Part shown: positions 36,487 through 44,118 of the stretch, one piece after another
How positions within the stretch are numbered: position 1 is the first letter of the stretch
Layout of the letters: the number at the start of each line of letters is the position of its first letter
Assembly: GCA_026398875.1 (NCBI GenBank)
Contig: JAPLSB010000016.1
Location: 248,001 to 312,000 of the forward strand
DNA length: 64,000 nucleotides
DNA from: Gammaproteobacteria bacterium
GTDB taxonomy: Bacteria; Pseudomonadota; Gammaproteobacteria; Nevskiales; Nevskiaceae
Direction: 5' to 3'
Notes under the pieces: model-generated
Told to the model about the DNA's origin: nothing
Database searches by the model: none
Seen by the model: the letters and a program-made list of their open reading frames with translations, nothing else
Made by a program: the position numbers and the translations under genes

Positions 36487-37209
36487 ATGGGACGCGGACC
36501 GAGCATCGAAGGTCGCAAGAACGCGGCCGACGCGCAGAAAGCGAAGAAGTTCACCAAGTTCATTCGCGAAATCACCATCGCCGCGCGCACCGGCGGCGGC
36601 GACCCGAACGCGAATCCGCGGCTGCGCCTGGCCATCGACAAGGCGCTGACCGCGAACATGACCAAGGACACCGTCGAACGTGCCCTGAAGCGCGGCACTG
36701 GCGAAGGCGCGACCGAGCAGGTCGTCGAGATCCGCTACGAAGGCTATGGCCCCGGCGGGGTCGCGGTGATGGTTGACTGCATGACCGACAACGCCACCCG
36801 TACCGTTGCCGACGTGCGTGCCGCATTCAGCCGCAACGGCGGCAACATGGGCACCTCGGGTTCGGTGGCGTTCCAGTTCACCAAGACCGGCGAGATCATT
36901 TTCGACATCCGCGACAACGCGGCCCTCGAAGACCGGATCATGGAAATTGCGCTTGAGAACGGTGCCGACGACGTCCTCAACGAGGACGGTTTTGTCGACG
37001 TGCTGACCACGCCGGACGCCTATCTCGCCGTCAAGGGCGCGCTGGAAGCGGCCGGGCTGGTGCCGATCGACGCCGATGTCGTGATGCGACCAGCGACCCG
37101 CACCGCGCTCGATGGCGAAGCCGCCGCGCAGATGGCCAAGCTGATCGCGCGTCTGGAAGAACTCGACGACGTCCAGGACGTGCACCACAACGCCGATCTT
37201 CCGGCCTGA
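36487..37209 (+). CDS. yebC: YebC/PmpR family protein
   Basis: A 240-residue protein starting [20 protein letters not shown], the family hallmark. [20 protein letters not shown] and [16 protein letters not shown] follow. Family members act as DNA-binding regulators or translation activators for proline-rich stalls. It starts 2 bases after lpd and sits directly before ruvC, the conserved place. Confidence 0.96.
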   Translation: MGRGPSIEGRKNAADAQKAKKFTKFIREITIAARTGGGDPNANPRLRLAIDKALTANMTKDTVERALKRGTGEGATEQVVEIRYEGYGPGGVAVMVDCMTDNATRTVADVRAAFSRNGGNMGTSGSVAFQFTKTGEIIFDIRDNAALEDRIMEIALENGADDVLNEDGFVDVLTTPDAYLAVKGALEAAGLVPIDADVVMRPATRTALDGEAAAQMAKLIARLEELDDVQDVHHNADLPA

Positions 37210-37211
37210 AG

Positions 37212-37775
37212 GTGGCGGCCAGCGCCCCGGTCCGCATTCTCGGCATCGACCCCGGCTCGCGGATCACCGGCTGGGGCGTGGTCGAACACGCCGGCAGCCG
37301 CTCGCGCTGCATCGATCACGGCCGCATCCATCTCGACAAGGGCGAACTGCCGACCCGGCTGCTGCGGATCTTCACCGAGATCGGCGAGGTGGTGCGTCAG
37401 TACGCGCCGCAGGAGTCGGCGATTGAAGAAGTGTTCGTCAATCGCAATGTCGCGAGTGCCTTGATCCTCGGGCAGGCGCGCGGTGCTGCGATCTGTGCAT
37501 TGGCGGCGGCTGGACTCACGGTTGCCGAGTACGCGCCGTCGCAGATCAAGTCGGCCGTGGTCGGCAGCGGTCGCGCCGAGAAGCAGCAGGTGCAGCACAT
37601 GATCCGCATCCTGCTGAACTTGCCGGAAACCGCGCCCACCGATGCTTCCGATGCACTCGCCGTTGCGCTCTGCCACGCGCATGTTCGCGGCACCGTGATC
37701 AAGACCGGCGAAGCGCTGCGCGGCGCCTGGGGCAATGCCACGGTTGCCAAACCCCGAACCTCATTCCCGCGTTGA
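37212..37775 (+). CDS. ruvC: Holliday junction resolvase RuvC
   Basis: A 187-residue endonuclease that cuts Holliday junctions. Catalytic acids are in ILGIDPGSRITGWG, the E of SAIEEVFV and the C-terminal D cluster TDASDALAVALCHAH. SQIKSAVVGSGRAEKQQVQ is the DNA-contact region. GTG start 2 bases after yebC. ruvA follows after 11 bases. Confidence 0.96.
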   Translation: MAASAPVRILGIDPGSRITGWGVVEHAGSRSRCIDHGRIHLDKGELPTRLLRIFTEIGEVVRQYAPQESAIEEVFVNRNVASALILGQARGAAICALAAAGLTVAEYAPSQIKSAVVGSGRAEKQQVQHMIRILLNLPETAPTDASDALAVALCHAHVRGTVIKTGEALRGAWGNATVAKPRTSFPR

Positions 37776-37786
37776 AGGCCTGACCC

Positions 37787-38386
37787 ATGATCGGAAGACT
37801 CAGCGGCACCCTGATCGCCAAGCAGCCGCCGTTCCTGCTGCTCGATGTCGGCGGTGTCGGCTACGAGGTCGAGGCGCCGATGTCGACCTTCTTCAAACTG
37901 CCGGCGGTCGGCACGGCCATCGTGCTGCAGACGCACCTGGTGATTCGCGAGGACGCCCACCTGCTGTTCGGTTTCGCGACGGCGCAGGAAAAGGCGCTGT
38001 TCCGCGAGATCATCAAGATCACCGGCATTGGTCCGAAGCTGGCGCTAGCGATCCTGTCCGGCATTGGCGTCGAGGATTTCTGGGCCGCGGTGCGTGCTGC
38101 CGAGACCGGGCGGCTGGTCAAGCTGCCCGGCATCGGCAAGAAGACGGCAGAGCGCATCGTCATCGAATTGCGCGACAAGGCGGGCGCCGGTGGGCCAGGC
38201 GATGTCGGCGCACTGACATCGGCCGGCATCACGATTGCGGCCAGCCCGCTGGCCGAAGCGCGTGCCGCACTGGAATCGCTGGGCTACAAGCCCATCGAAG
38301 CGCAGAAGCTGACCGATGCCGTGCACAAGCCCGACATGAGCACCGACCAGATCATCCGCGAAGCGCTGAAGCGCGCGGTGCGCTGA
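37787..38386 (+). CDS. ruvA: Holliday junction DNA-binding protein RuvA
   Basis: A 199-residue subunit that binds four-way junctions and recruits the RuvB motor. N-terminal MIGRLSGTLIAKQPPFLLLD, DNA-binding helix-hairpin-helices ITGIGPKLALAILSG and LPGIGKKTAERIVIELRDK, and the C-terminal RuvB-contact domain EARAALESLGYKPIEAQKL. Complete. ruvB does not follow it here. Confidence 0.96.
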   Translation: MIGRLSGTLIAKQPPFLLLDVGGVGYEVEAPMSTFFKLPAVGTAIVLQTHLVIREDAHLLFGFATAQEKALFREIIKITGIGPKLALAILSGIGVEDFWAAVRAAETGRLVKLPGIGKKTAERIVIELRDKAGAGGPGDVGALTSAGITIAASPLAEARAALESLGYKPIEAQKLTDAVHKPDMSTDQIIREALKRAVR

Positions 38387-38407
38387 GTCTGGGCAGCTTG
38401 CGGAACG

Positions 38408-38562
38408 TCAAAAGTTAAACGCAAAGGCGCAAAGGGAAAAGAAAGGACGCAAAGGCAAAGCTCAAGACAAAACTCGAGATTGAAACAGCGGCTGTTTTTC
38501 GCTTAGCGCCTTTGATGATCTCCTCTTTGCCGTTCTTTGCGCCTTTGCGTTGAAACTTTGAT
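38408..38562. repeat. Foldback repeat with 17-bp perfect arms
   Basis: AACGCAAAGGCGCAAAG (38418-38434) is repeated inverted and exactly at 38535-38551. The similarity extends outward as TCAAA-GTT, giving arms of about 24 bases. Further GCAAAGG copies lie inside the left arm. A small hairpin AAACAG-CGG-CTGTTT at 38483-38497, followed by T, occupies the centre. The element fills most of the ruvA-ygfB gap and looks like a REP/MITE-type non-coding repeat. No reading frame is seen. Confidence 0.6.
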
Positions 38563-38614
38563 TTTGCTTTTCTGGATCAGCAGCCCTGCAACGGGCCAGC
38601 GCACGCTCGCGACA

Positions 38615-38620
38615 TATAAT
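38615..38620 (+). promoter_or_regulatory. Consensus -10 box before ygfB
   Basis: A perfect TATAAT only 6 bases before the ygfB ATG. No good -35 is seen at 17 bases. If used, the transcript would be nearly leaderless, so an alternative promoter further upstream is possible. Confidence 0.3.
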
Positions 38621-38626
38621 CCGGCC

Positions 38627-39184
38627 ATGACCAAGCTCATCGATTACCCGGCGCTCGTGGCGCTGATGGCCCGCGTCGGTTACGACGACGAGGCCGCTTC
38701 CTATCACGGCAGTCTCTGCGGGGCGCTGTGCCGCCAGAAGCCGGATGACGTCGATCCGGTGGCGCTGCTCGATGATGCCGAAGGCAGCCCGACGGCCGAT
38801 GACCGCGAAGCGCTGTCGCAACTGCGCGACGAGACCATTGGTGCACTGACCGACCTGCAGTCTGCCTTTGCACCGATGTTGCCGGATGACGATGCCAGCC
38901 TTGCCGATCGCGCTGCTGCGCTCGGCGCCTGGTGCGAAGGTTTCCTGTACGGGCTGGCGGGTCGCATCAAGCTGAATCTGCGCGACTGCAGCGAAGAGGT
39001 GCGCGAGATCGTCAAGGATTTCACCGAGTTCACGCGCTCGTCGCTGGATTCCGGTGATGACGACGAAGGCGAGGAAAACGCTTACGCCGAACTGATTGAG
39101 TACATCCGCGTCGGCGCCCAGCTGGTGTTCATGGAACTGCACCCGCGCCACGGTGCGCCGGGTGCCTCGCCGACCATTCACTGA
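38627..39184 (+). CDS. ygfB: YgfB/YecA (UPF0149) family protein
   Basis: A 185-residue helical acidic protein with the family signatures SYHGSLCGALC near the start, LGAWCEGFLYGLA in the middle and AELIEYIRVGAQLVFMEL near the end. Function is poorly known; it is usually encoded with pepP and ubiH, as here. Confidence 0.93.
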   Translation: MTKLIDYPALVALMARVGYDDEAASYHGSLCGALCRQKPDDVDPVALLDDAEGSPTADDREALSQLRDETIGALTDLQSAFAPMLPDDDASLADRAAALGAWCEGFLYGLAGRIKLNLRDCSEEVREIVKDFTEFTRSSLDSGDDDEGEENAYAELIEYIRVGAQLVFMELHPRHGAPGASPTIH

Positions 39185-39192
39185 TTCCCGCC

Positions 39193-40515
39193 ATGCCTGC
39201 TCCGACCTCTGCCGAACTCGCTGAATATGCGGCCCGCCGCGCCCGCCTGCTGGCGGCGATCGGCCCGGACAGCGTGGCGATCATCCCGTCGTCGCGCGAA
39301 GTGATCCGCAACCGCGACGCCCATTACCGCTTCCGCCAGGACTCCGATTTTCTCTATCTGTCCGGGTTCAACGAGCCGGACTCGATGCTGGTGCTGGTGC
39401 CGGGCCGCAAGGACGGTGCATTCCTGATGTTCGTCCGCGCTCGCGACGCCACGCGCGAGATCTGGGACGGCCGCCGTGCCGGACCGGAAGGCGCGGTCAG
39501 CACCTATGGCGCCGATCAGGCCTTCGTGATCGGAGAGTTCGAAAAGCAGCTGCATGACCTGTTGGCCGGCCGCAATCGCATTTTCTTCACGCTGGGCGAG
39601 CACCCGGAGTGGGACGGCAAGATCGCCGCCGTGGTCCGCGAAATCCGCGAAGTGTCGCGCCGTGGTGCTGCCGCGCCGACCGACATCGTGGCGCTGGAAA
39701 CCACCTTGCACGAACAGCGGCTGATCAAGACCGATGCCGAGCTAGCACTGATCCGCCACGCCTGCCAGGTCACCGCGGCGGCGCATGTCCGCGCGATGCG
39801 GGCGACGAAGCCCGGTGGCTGGGAGTGGGCGGTCGCTGCCGAGATCCACCACGAGTTCGAGCGCAACGGCATGGAGTGCGGCTACGGCTCGATCGTCGGC
39901 GGTGGCGAGAACGCCTGCATCCTGCATTACAAGGAAAACGAGTCGCAGCTGCGCGATGGCGACCTGCTGCTGATCGACGCGGGTGGCGAGTACCGCGGCT
40001 ACACCGCTGACATCACGCGCACGTTTCCGGTCAACGGTCGCTACTCAGGCGTGCAGAAAGAGGTTTACGAAGTGGTGCTGGCCGCACAGCTGGCGGCAAT
40101 CGCCGAGCTGACCGCCGGCAATGCCTCGTCGCGGCCGCATGAGGTCGCAACTCGCGTGCTGACCGAAGGCATGGTTTCACTGGGCCTTTTGCGCGGCGAC
40201 GTCGATGCCTTGATCGCCGACGGCAAGCATCGGCAGTTCTACATGCATGGCACCGGCCACTGGCTGGGGCTGGATGTCCATGATGTCGGCCGCTACAAGA
40301 TCGATGGCGTCGCGCGCCCATTCCAGCCGGGCATGGTGATGACCGTCGAGCCGGGCCTGTACATCGCCCCGGGCTGCGAAGGTGTGGACCCGCGCTTCCA
40401 CGGCATCGGCATCCGCATCGAGGACGATGTGCTGGTCACCAGCGGCGCGCCGGAAGTGCTGACCCATGGCGTGCCGAAGTCGGTGGCCGACATCGAAGCG
40501 CTGATGCGGGGCTGA
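39193..40515 (+). CDS. pepP: Xaa-Pro aminopeptidase
   Basis: A 440-residue M24B metallopeptidase that removes N-terminal residues preceding proline. An N-terminal creatinase-like domain carries YRFRQDSDFLYLSGFNEPDS. The pita-bread domain has all five metal ligands: Asp in LLIDAGGEYRG and TADITRTFP, His in HGTGHWLGLDVHD, Glu in TVEPGLYIAPG and Glu in GIRIEDDVLV. It starts 8 bases after ygfB and its TGA overlaps the next ATG. Confidence 0.96.
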   Translation: MPAPTSAELAEYAARRARLLAAIGPDSVAIIPSSREVIRNRDAHYRFRQDSDFLYLSGFNEPDSMLVLVPGRKDGAFLMFVRARDATREIWDGRRAGPEGAVSTYGADQAFVIGEFEKQLHDLLAGRNRIFFTLGEHPEWDGKIAAVVREIREVSRRGAAAPTDIVALETTLHEQRLIKTDAELALIRHACQVTAAAHVRAMRATKPGGWEWAVAAEIHHEFERNGMECGYGSIVGGGENACILHYKENESQLRDGDLLLIDAGGEYRGYTADITRTFPVNGRYSGVQKEVYEVVLAAQLAAIAELTAGNASSRPHEVATRVLTEGMVSLGLLRGDVDALIADGKHRQFYMHGTGHWLGLDVHDVGRYKIDGVARPFQPGMVMTVEPGLYIAPGCEGVDPRFHGIGIRIEDDVLVTSGAPEVLTHGVPKSVADIEALMRG

Positions 40516-41486
40516 TGCACGCGCCGCGCCCTCAGCTGCAACCTGCGCCGGTCGACGGCCCTTTCTGCCGCAACTGCGGTGCGCGGGCTGAAGTGAACTA
40601 CTGCCCGGTATGCGGGCAGGAAACAAGAATCGAGCTACCGACGGTGGGCCACTTCGTTGCCGAGTTCGCCGAGCAGACCTTCGCGCAGCAGGGGCAGCTG
40701 TGGCGGACCCTGCATTCGCTGCTGCTGAAGCCGGGCGAGCTGACGCTTCAGTACGTCGCCGGCCGCCGTCAGCGCTATGTGCGGCCGCTGCGCCTGTACC
40801 TGGCGCTGAGCATCCTGTTCTTCGCGGCGCTTGGGCTGTCGGGCAAGACCGACTGGGTCACGATCGATCCCGAGGAAGCCAGTGAATCGACAGTCGCCGA
40901 CAAGCCGGCGACCGTTGCGCCACCCCCTGCCATCGCATCGCAGCCGGATCCGGCGCCGCCGAAGCCGCCCGAGCCGCAGGGCAGCACTGCTGCCGAGAAG
41001 ACCCGCCCGCTGGGGCCGGACGATGTCCACGTCGAAACCGGATACCGCGAGTTCGATGCGCGCGTGAATCACCGAATGAATCAGCTGCGGGCGCTGCCGA
41101 AGGAGGAGATCGCCGACCGCATCTTCGATACCTTCACGACGTGGGCGCCGGCGGCGATGTTCTTCCTGATGCCGCTGTTCGCGGCATTCCTGAAGCTGGG
41201 CTATCTGCGGCGCGGTGCGCATTACGCGGTGCACCTGCTGTTCGCGGTGAACTTCCACTCGTTCATGTTCCTGATGCTGTTGATTGGCCTGCTGCCGGTC
41301 ATCGACCCGTTCAGCGAGGTACTGCTTTCGGCGATCCCACTGCACTTGTGGCTGGCATTGCGCCGCGTGCACGGCGGCGGCGGCGCGTCGACGGCGTTCT
41401 TCGTGTTCCTGCTGTTTGTCGTCTACGCCGTCGCGATGGCTATGGTGATGGCACTGGCGACCGTGGTCCCCCTCGCTCTGCTTTGA
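40515..41486 (+). CDS. DUF3667-type zinc-ribbon membrane protein
   Basis: A 323-residue protein. An N-terminal double zinc ribbon (FCRNCGARAEVNYCPVCGQ) is followed by an amphipathic region, a membrane helix (LYLALSILFFAALGLSG), a Pro-rich linker (about residues 130-165) and three or four more helices. This is the DUF3667 layout. Function unknown. It is inserted between pepP and ubiH, which normally adjoin, with a TGATG overlap to pepP and 7 bases to ubiH, so it is part of the operon. Confidence 0.75.
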   Translation: MHAPRPQLQPAPVDGPFCRNCGARAEVNYCPVCGQETRIELPTVGHFVAEFAEQTFAQQGQLWRTLHSLLLKPGELTLQYVAGRRQRYVRPLRLYLALSILFFAALGLSGKTDWVTIDPEEASESTVADKPATVAPPPAIASQPDPAPPKPPEPQGSTAAEKTRPLGPDDVHVETGYREFDARVNHRMNQLRALPKEEIADRIFDTFTTWAPAAMFFLMPLFAAFLKLGYLRRGAHYAVHLLFAVNFHSFMFLMLLIGLLPVIDPFSEVLLSAIPLHLWLALRRVHGGGGASTAFFVFLLFVVYAVAMAMVMALATVVPLALL

Positions 41487-41493
41487 TATTTCG

Positions 41494-42693
41494 ATGAATG
41501 CCGAAATGACTCATGACCTCGTGATCGTCGGCGGTGGCCTGGTCGGCGCCAGCCTCGCGGCGCGGCTGGCCGGCAGCCGGCTCAAGGTGCTGCTGATCGA
41601 AGCGGCGCTGCCACCGGCGAGCCCGCCGAGATGGGATGAACGCTGCATCGCGCTCAATGACGCCAGCCAGCGCATCCTCGATGCGATCGGCGTCTGGCGT
41701 TTGCTGGCGCCTGACGCGACGCCGATCCGCGCCACGCATGTGTCCGAGAAGGGCCGCTTCGGCAGCACCCGTTTCGATGCTGACGAGGCCGGGCTTGCCG
41801 CGCTTGGCTACAACGTGCCGCTGCGCGCGATCGGTGCTGCGCTGTCGGCCGCAATGGCACAGGCACCGAACGTCGACATTCGGCAGCCGACGCGGGTGGT
41901 GTCGCTGCAGCTGGAGGCGGATTCGGTCGTGCTTGGCCTCGACGACGGCGGCGTCGTCCGCACCCGGCTGGTCGCCGCTGCCGATGGCGCGCAGTCCAGC
42001 GTTCGTACGCTGCTCGGCATCGGCGCCGAAACGCGTGACTACGCTCAGCACGCGATCGTCTCGGCCGTGCGCTTGTCGCGTCCGCATCAGGGTGTCGCCT
42101 ATGAACGCTTCACGCCGGACGGACCGATGGCGCTGATCCCGAAACCGGACGATGCCGCTTCACTGGTCTGGACCGTGCCGAGCGACATGGCCGGCGAAAT
42201 GATGGGCTGGACCGACGATCACTACCGTGCCGCTGCGCAGGAGGTGTTCGGCGGTCGGCTCGGGCGCTTCACGGCGCTCGGTGCGCGGCGCGCATGGCCG
42301 CTGGCGCGCGTGGTCAGCGAAACTGTCGTGGCGCCGCGCAGCGTGCTGATCGGCAACGCCGCGCAAAGCCTGCATCCGGTTGCGGCGCAGGGCTTCAACC
42401 TGGGCCTGCGCGATGTCGCCAATCTGGCCGATCGCATCCTCGCCGCCGACGATCCGGGCCAGACCCAGATGCTCGATGACTACGCGGCAAGCCGCGCGAT
42501 CGATCGCGACCGGGTCACCGGCTTCACCGATCTGCTGGTGCGCGCGTTCTCCAACCGTCTGCCCGGACTCGCGCAGGCGCGGCACTGGGGGCTGGTCGCG
42601 GCCAGTCTGGCGCCGCCGATCCGCGATGCCTTGCTGCGCCAGCATCTGGGCCATCTCGGCTTGCCGGCGAACGCCGCGGCGGTGTCGTCATGA
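41494..42693 (+). CDS. ubiH: 2-octaprenyl-6-methoxyphenol hydroxylase (UbiH)
   Basis: A 399-residue FAD monooxygenase of ubiquinone synthesis. FAD loop LVIVGGGLVGASLAARLAG, the DG motif VAAADGAQSSVRTLLGI, and the GD-type motif in its UbiH form, GNAAQSLHPVAAQGFNLGLRD in overlapping part. Full length. Overlaps the next hydroxylase gene by 4 (ATGA). The ygfB-pepP-ubiH-ubiI order supports the call. Confidence 0.92.
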   Translation: MNAEMTHDLVIVGGGLVGASLAARLAGSRLKVLLIEAALPPASPPRWDERCIALNDASQRILDAIGVWRLLAPDATPIRATHVSEKGRFGSTRFDADEAGLAALGYNVPLRAIGAALSAAMAQAPNVDIRQPTRVVSLQLEADSVVLGLDDGGVVRTRLVAAADGAQSSVRTLLGIGAETRDYAQHAIVSAVRLSRPHQGVAYERFTPDGPMALIPKPDDAASLVWTVPSDMAGEMMGWTDDHYRAAAQEVFGGRLGRFTALGARRAWPLARVVSETVVAPRSVLIGNAAQSLHPVAAQGFNLGLRDVANLADRILAADDPGQTQMLDDYAASRAIDRDRVTGFTDLLVRAFSNRLPGLAQARHWGLVAASLAPPIRDALLRQHLGHLGLPANAAAVSS

Positions 42694-43868
42694 ACTGCGA
42701 TATCGCTGTCGTCGGCGGTGGGCCGGTCGGCGTCGTCGCGGCGCTGGCATTGCGCGACGCTGGCTTCAGCGTCGTGATGGTCGAGCGCGGCAAGGCACCG
42801 GCGGCGTTCGATGTCGCGCGTTACGACAGCCGGGTCTACGCGATCGCACCCGCCTCGGCGCAGCTGCTGGAACGGCTCGGTGTCTGGCCATCGATTGCGG
42901 CGGCACGCGTCAGCCCGTACACGCGGATGCAGGTCTGGGAGCGCGCTGCCGAACTCGGCCTGTGCTTCGACACGTCCGACAGCGGGCATGGCGCCCTCGG
43001 CTGGATCGTCGAGCAGGGGCTGATCCTGTCGGCGGCCTGGGCAAGACTCGGCAGCCTGCCGACGCGGGTCGGTGTCGACGCTGAAGCGCTGCTGCTGCCG
43101 GATGACGATCAGGATCGCGCCGAACTTCGCCTGAGCAACGGCGAAGTGCTGCGACCGCGTCTCGTGGTCGCTGCCGATGGTGCCGACTCGCCGCTGCGCG
43201 AACAGGCAGGCATCGAAACCGTCACCTGGACCTACGCGCAGCGGGCGATCGTCGCGCAGCTGTCGATGCGCTCGGCCCGGCCGCGCACCGCCTACCAGCG
43301 CTTCCTGCCGACCGGTCCGCTGGCCTTTCTGCCGCAGGCGGACGGTCGCCATTCGATCGTCTGGTCGGCCGACAGCACCCGTGCCGCCGAATTGCTGGCG
43401 ATGGACGACGCGACATTCGGCGCAGCATTGGGCGAAGCCAGTCAGTACGCGCTTGGCGAGCTGCTCGACGTATCGCCGCGAATCGCCTTCCCGTTGCGCT
43501 TGCTGCATGCCCGCGACTACCACCGCGCCGGACTGGTGCTGGTCGGCGACGCGGCACACGCGATCCATCCGCTGGCCGGGCAGGGCGCGAACCTCGGCTT
43601 TGCCGATGTCGCGCAGCTCGCCGAAACGCTGGCCGCAGCTCGCGATGCCGGCCGCGACTGGGCATCGGCGCGCACGCTGTCGGCCTACAGCCGCGCCCGC
43701 AAGGCTGCGAATCTGGAAATGCTGGCGTTGACCGATGGCCTCTATCGCGGCTTCGGCGCCGGTATTCCCGGGCTGCGCGAACTGCTCGGCATCGGCATGG
43801 AAGCAGTCAATCGGTTCGCGCCGATCAAGTCGCTGCTGGCGAAACAGGCGGCAGCCGGCACCGGTTGA
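42690..43868 (+). CDS. ubiI: UbiH/UbiF/VisC-family hydroxylase (UbiI-like)
   Basis: A 392-residue FAD monooxygenase homologous to the preceding gene. FAD loop IAVVGGGPVGVVAALALRDA, VAADGADSPLREQAGI, and GDAAHAIHPLAGQGANLGFA, the common form in the family. The place after ubiH suggests UbiI (C5 hydroxylation of the ubiquinone ring), but position specificity cannot be read from sequence; UbiF-like activity is possible. Confidence 0.85.
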   Translation: MNCDIAVVGGGPVGVVAALALRDAGFSVVMVERGKAPAAFDVARYDSRVYAIAPASAQLLERLGVWPSIAAARVSPYTRMQVWERAAELGLCFDTSDSGHGALGWIVEQGLILSAAWARLGSLPTRVGVDAEALLLPDDDQDRAELRLSNGEVLRPRLVVAADGADSPLREQAGIETVTWTYAQRAIVAQLSMRSARPRTAYQRFLPTGPLAFLPQADGRHSIVWSADSTRAAELLAMDDATFGAALGEASQYALGELLDVSPRIAFPLRLLHARDYHRAGLVLVGDAAHAIHPLAGQGANLGFADVAQLAETLAAARDAGRDWASARTLSAYSRARKAANLEMLALTDGLYRGFGAGIPGLRELLGIGMEAVNRFAPIKSLLAKQAAAGTG

Positions 43869-43910
43869 TTCGATGGCTATCGCCGGCTTTCGGTCTGGAT
43901 CGTCATCGTT

Positions 43911-43940
43911 TTGACCGATACCCGTACCGCAGGCTTAGCA
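43911..43940 (+). promoter_or_regulatory. Candidate promoter of tRNA-Pro
   Basis: TTGACC at 43911-43916 and a weak TTAGCA at 43935-43940, 18 bases apart, 21 bases before the tRNA. A guess from spacing. Confidence 0.3.
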
Positions 43941-43961
43941 AACGAGTAAGATGCGCGCCTT

Positions 43962-44038
43962 CGGAGAGTAGCTCAGCTTGGTAGAGCACCTGCTTTGGGA
44001 GCAGGGGGTCGCAGGTTCGATTCCTGTCTCTCCGACCA
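43962..44038 (+). tRNA. tRNA-Pro (TGG anticodon)
   Basis: Seventy-seven bases with encoded CCA. Acceptor CGGAGAG pairs with CTCTCCG. D-arm GCTCAGCTTGGTAGAGC, anticodon stem CCTGC/GCAGG around TTTGGGA (anticodon TGG), T-loop GGTTCGATTCC. All conserved positions fit. Confidence 0.97.
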
Positions 44039-44055
44039 GTTTTCGCATTCGCATC

Positions 44056-44090
44056 ACGACAAAGGCCGCTCATCGAGCGGCCTTTGTCGT
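44056..44090. terminator. Strong bidirectional terminator hairpin
   Basis: A perfect 15-bp stem (44056-44070 with 44076-44090), containing AAAGGCCGCT, around the 5-base loop CATCG. T-rich flanks lie on the right and an A-rich stem base on the left. It sits between tRNA-Pro and the convergent P450 gene and probably ends both transcripts. Confidence 0.85.
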
Positions 44091-44118
44091 TTCCGGGACT
44101 TGCCCGGCCGCTGCGCGA

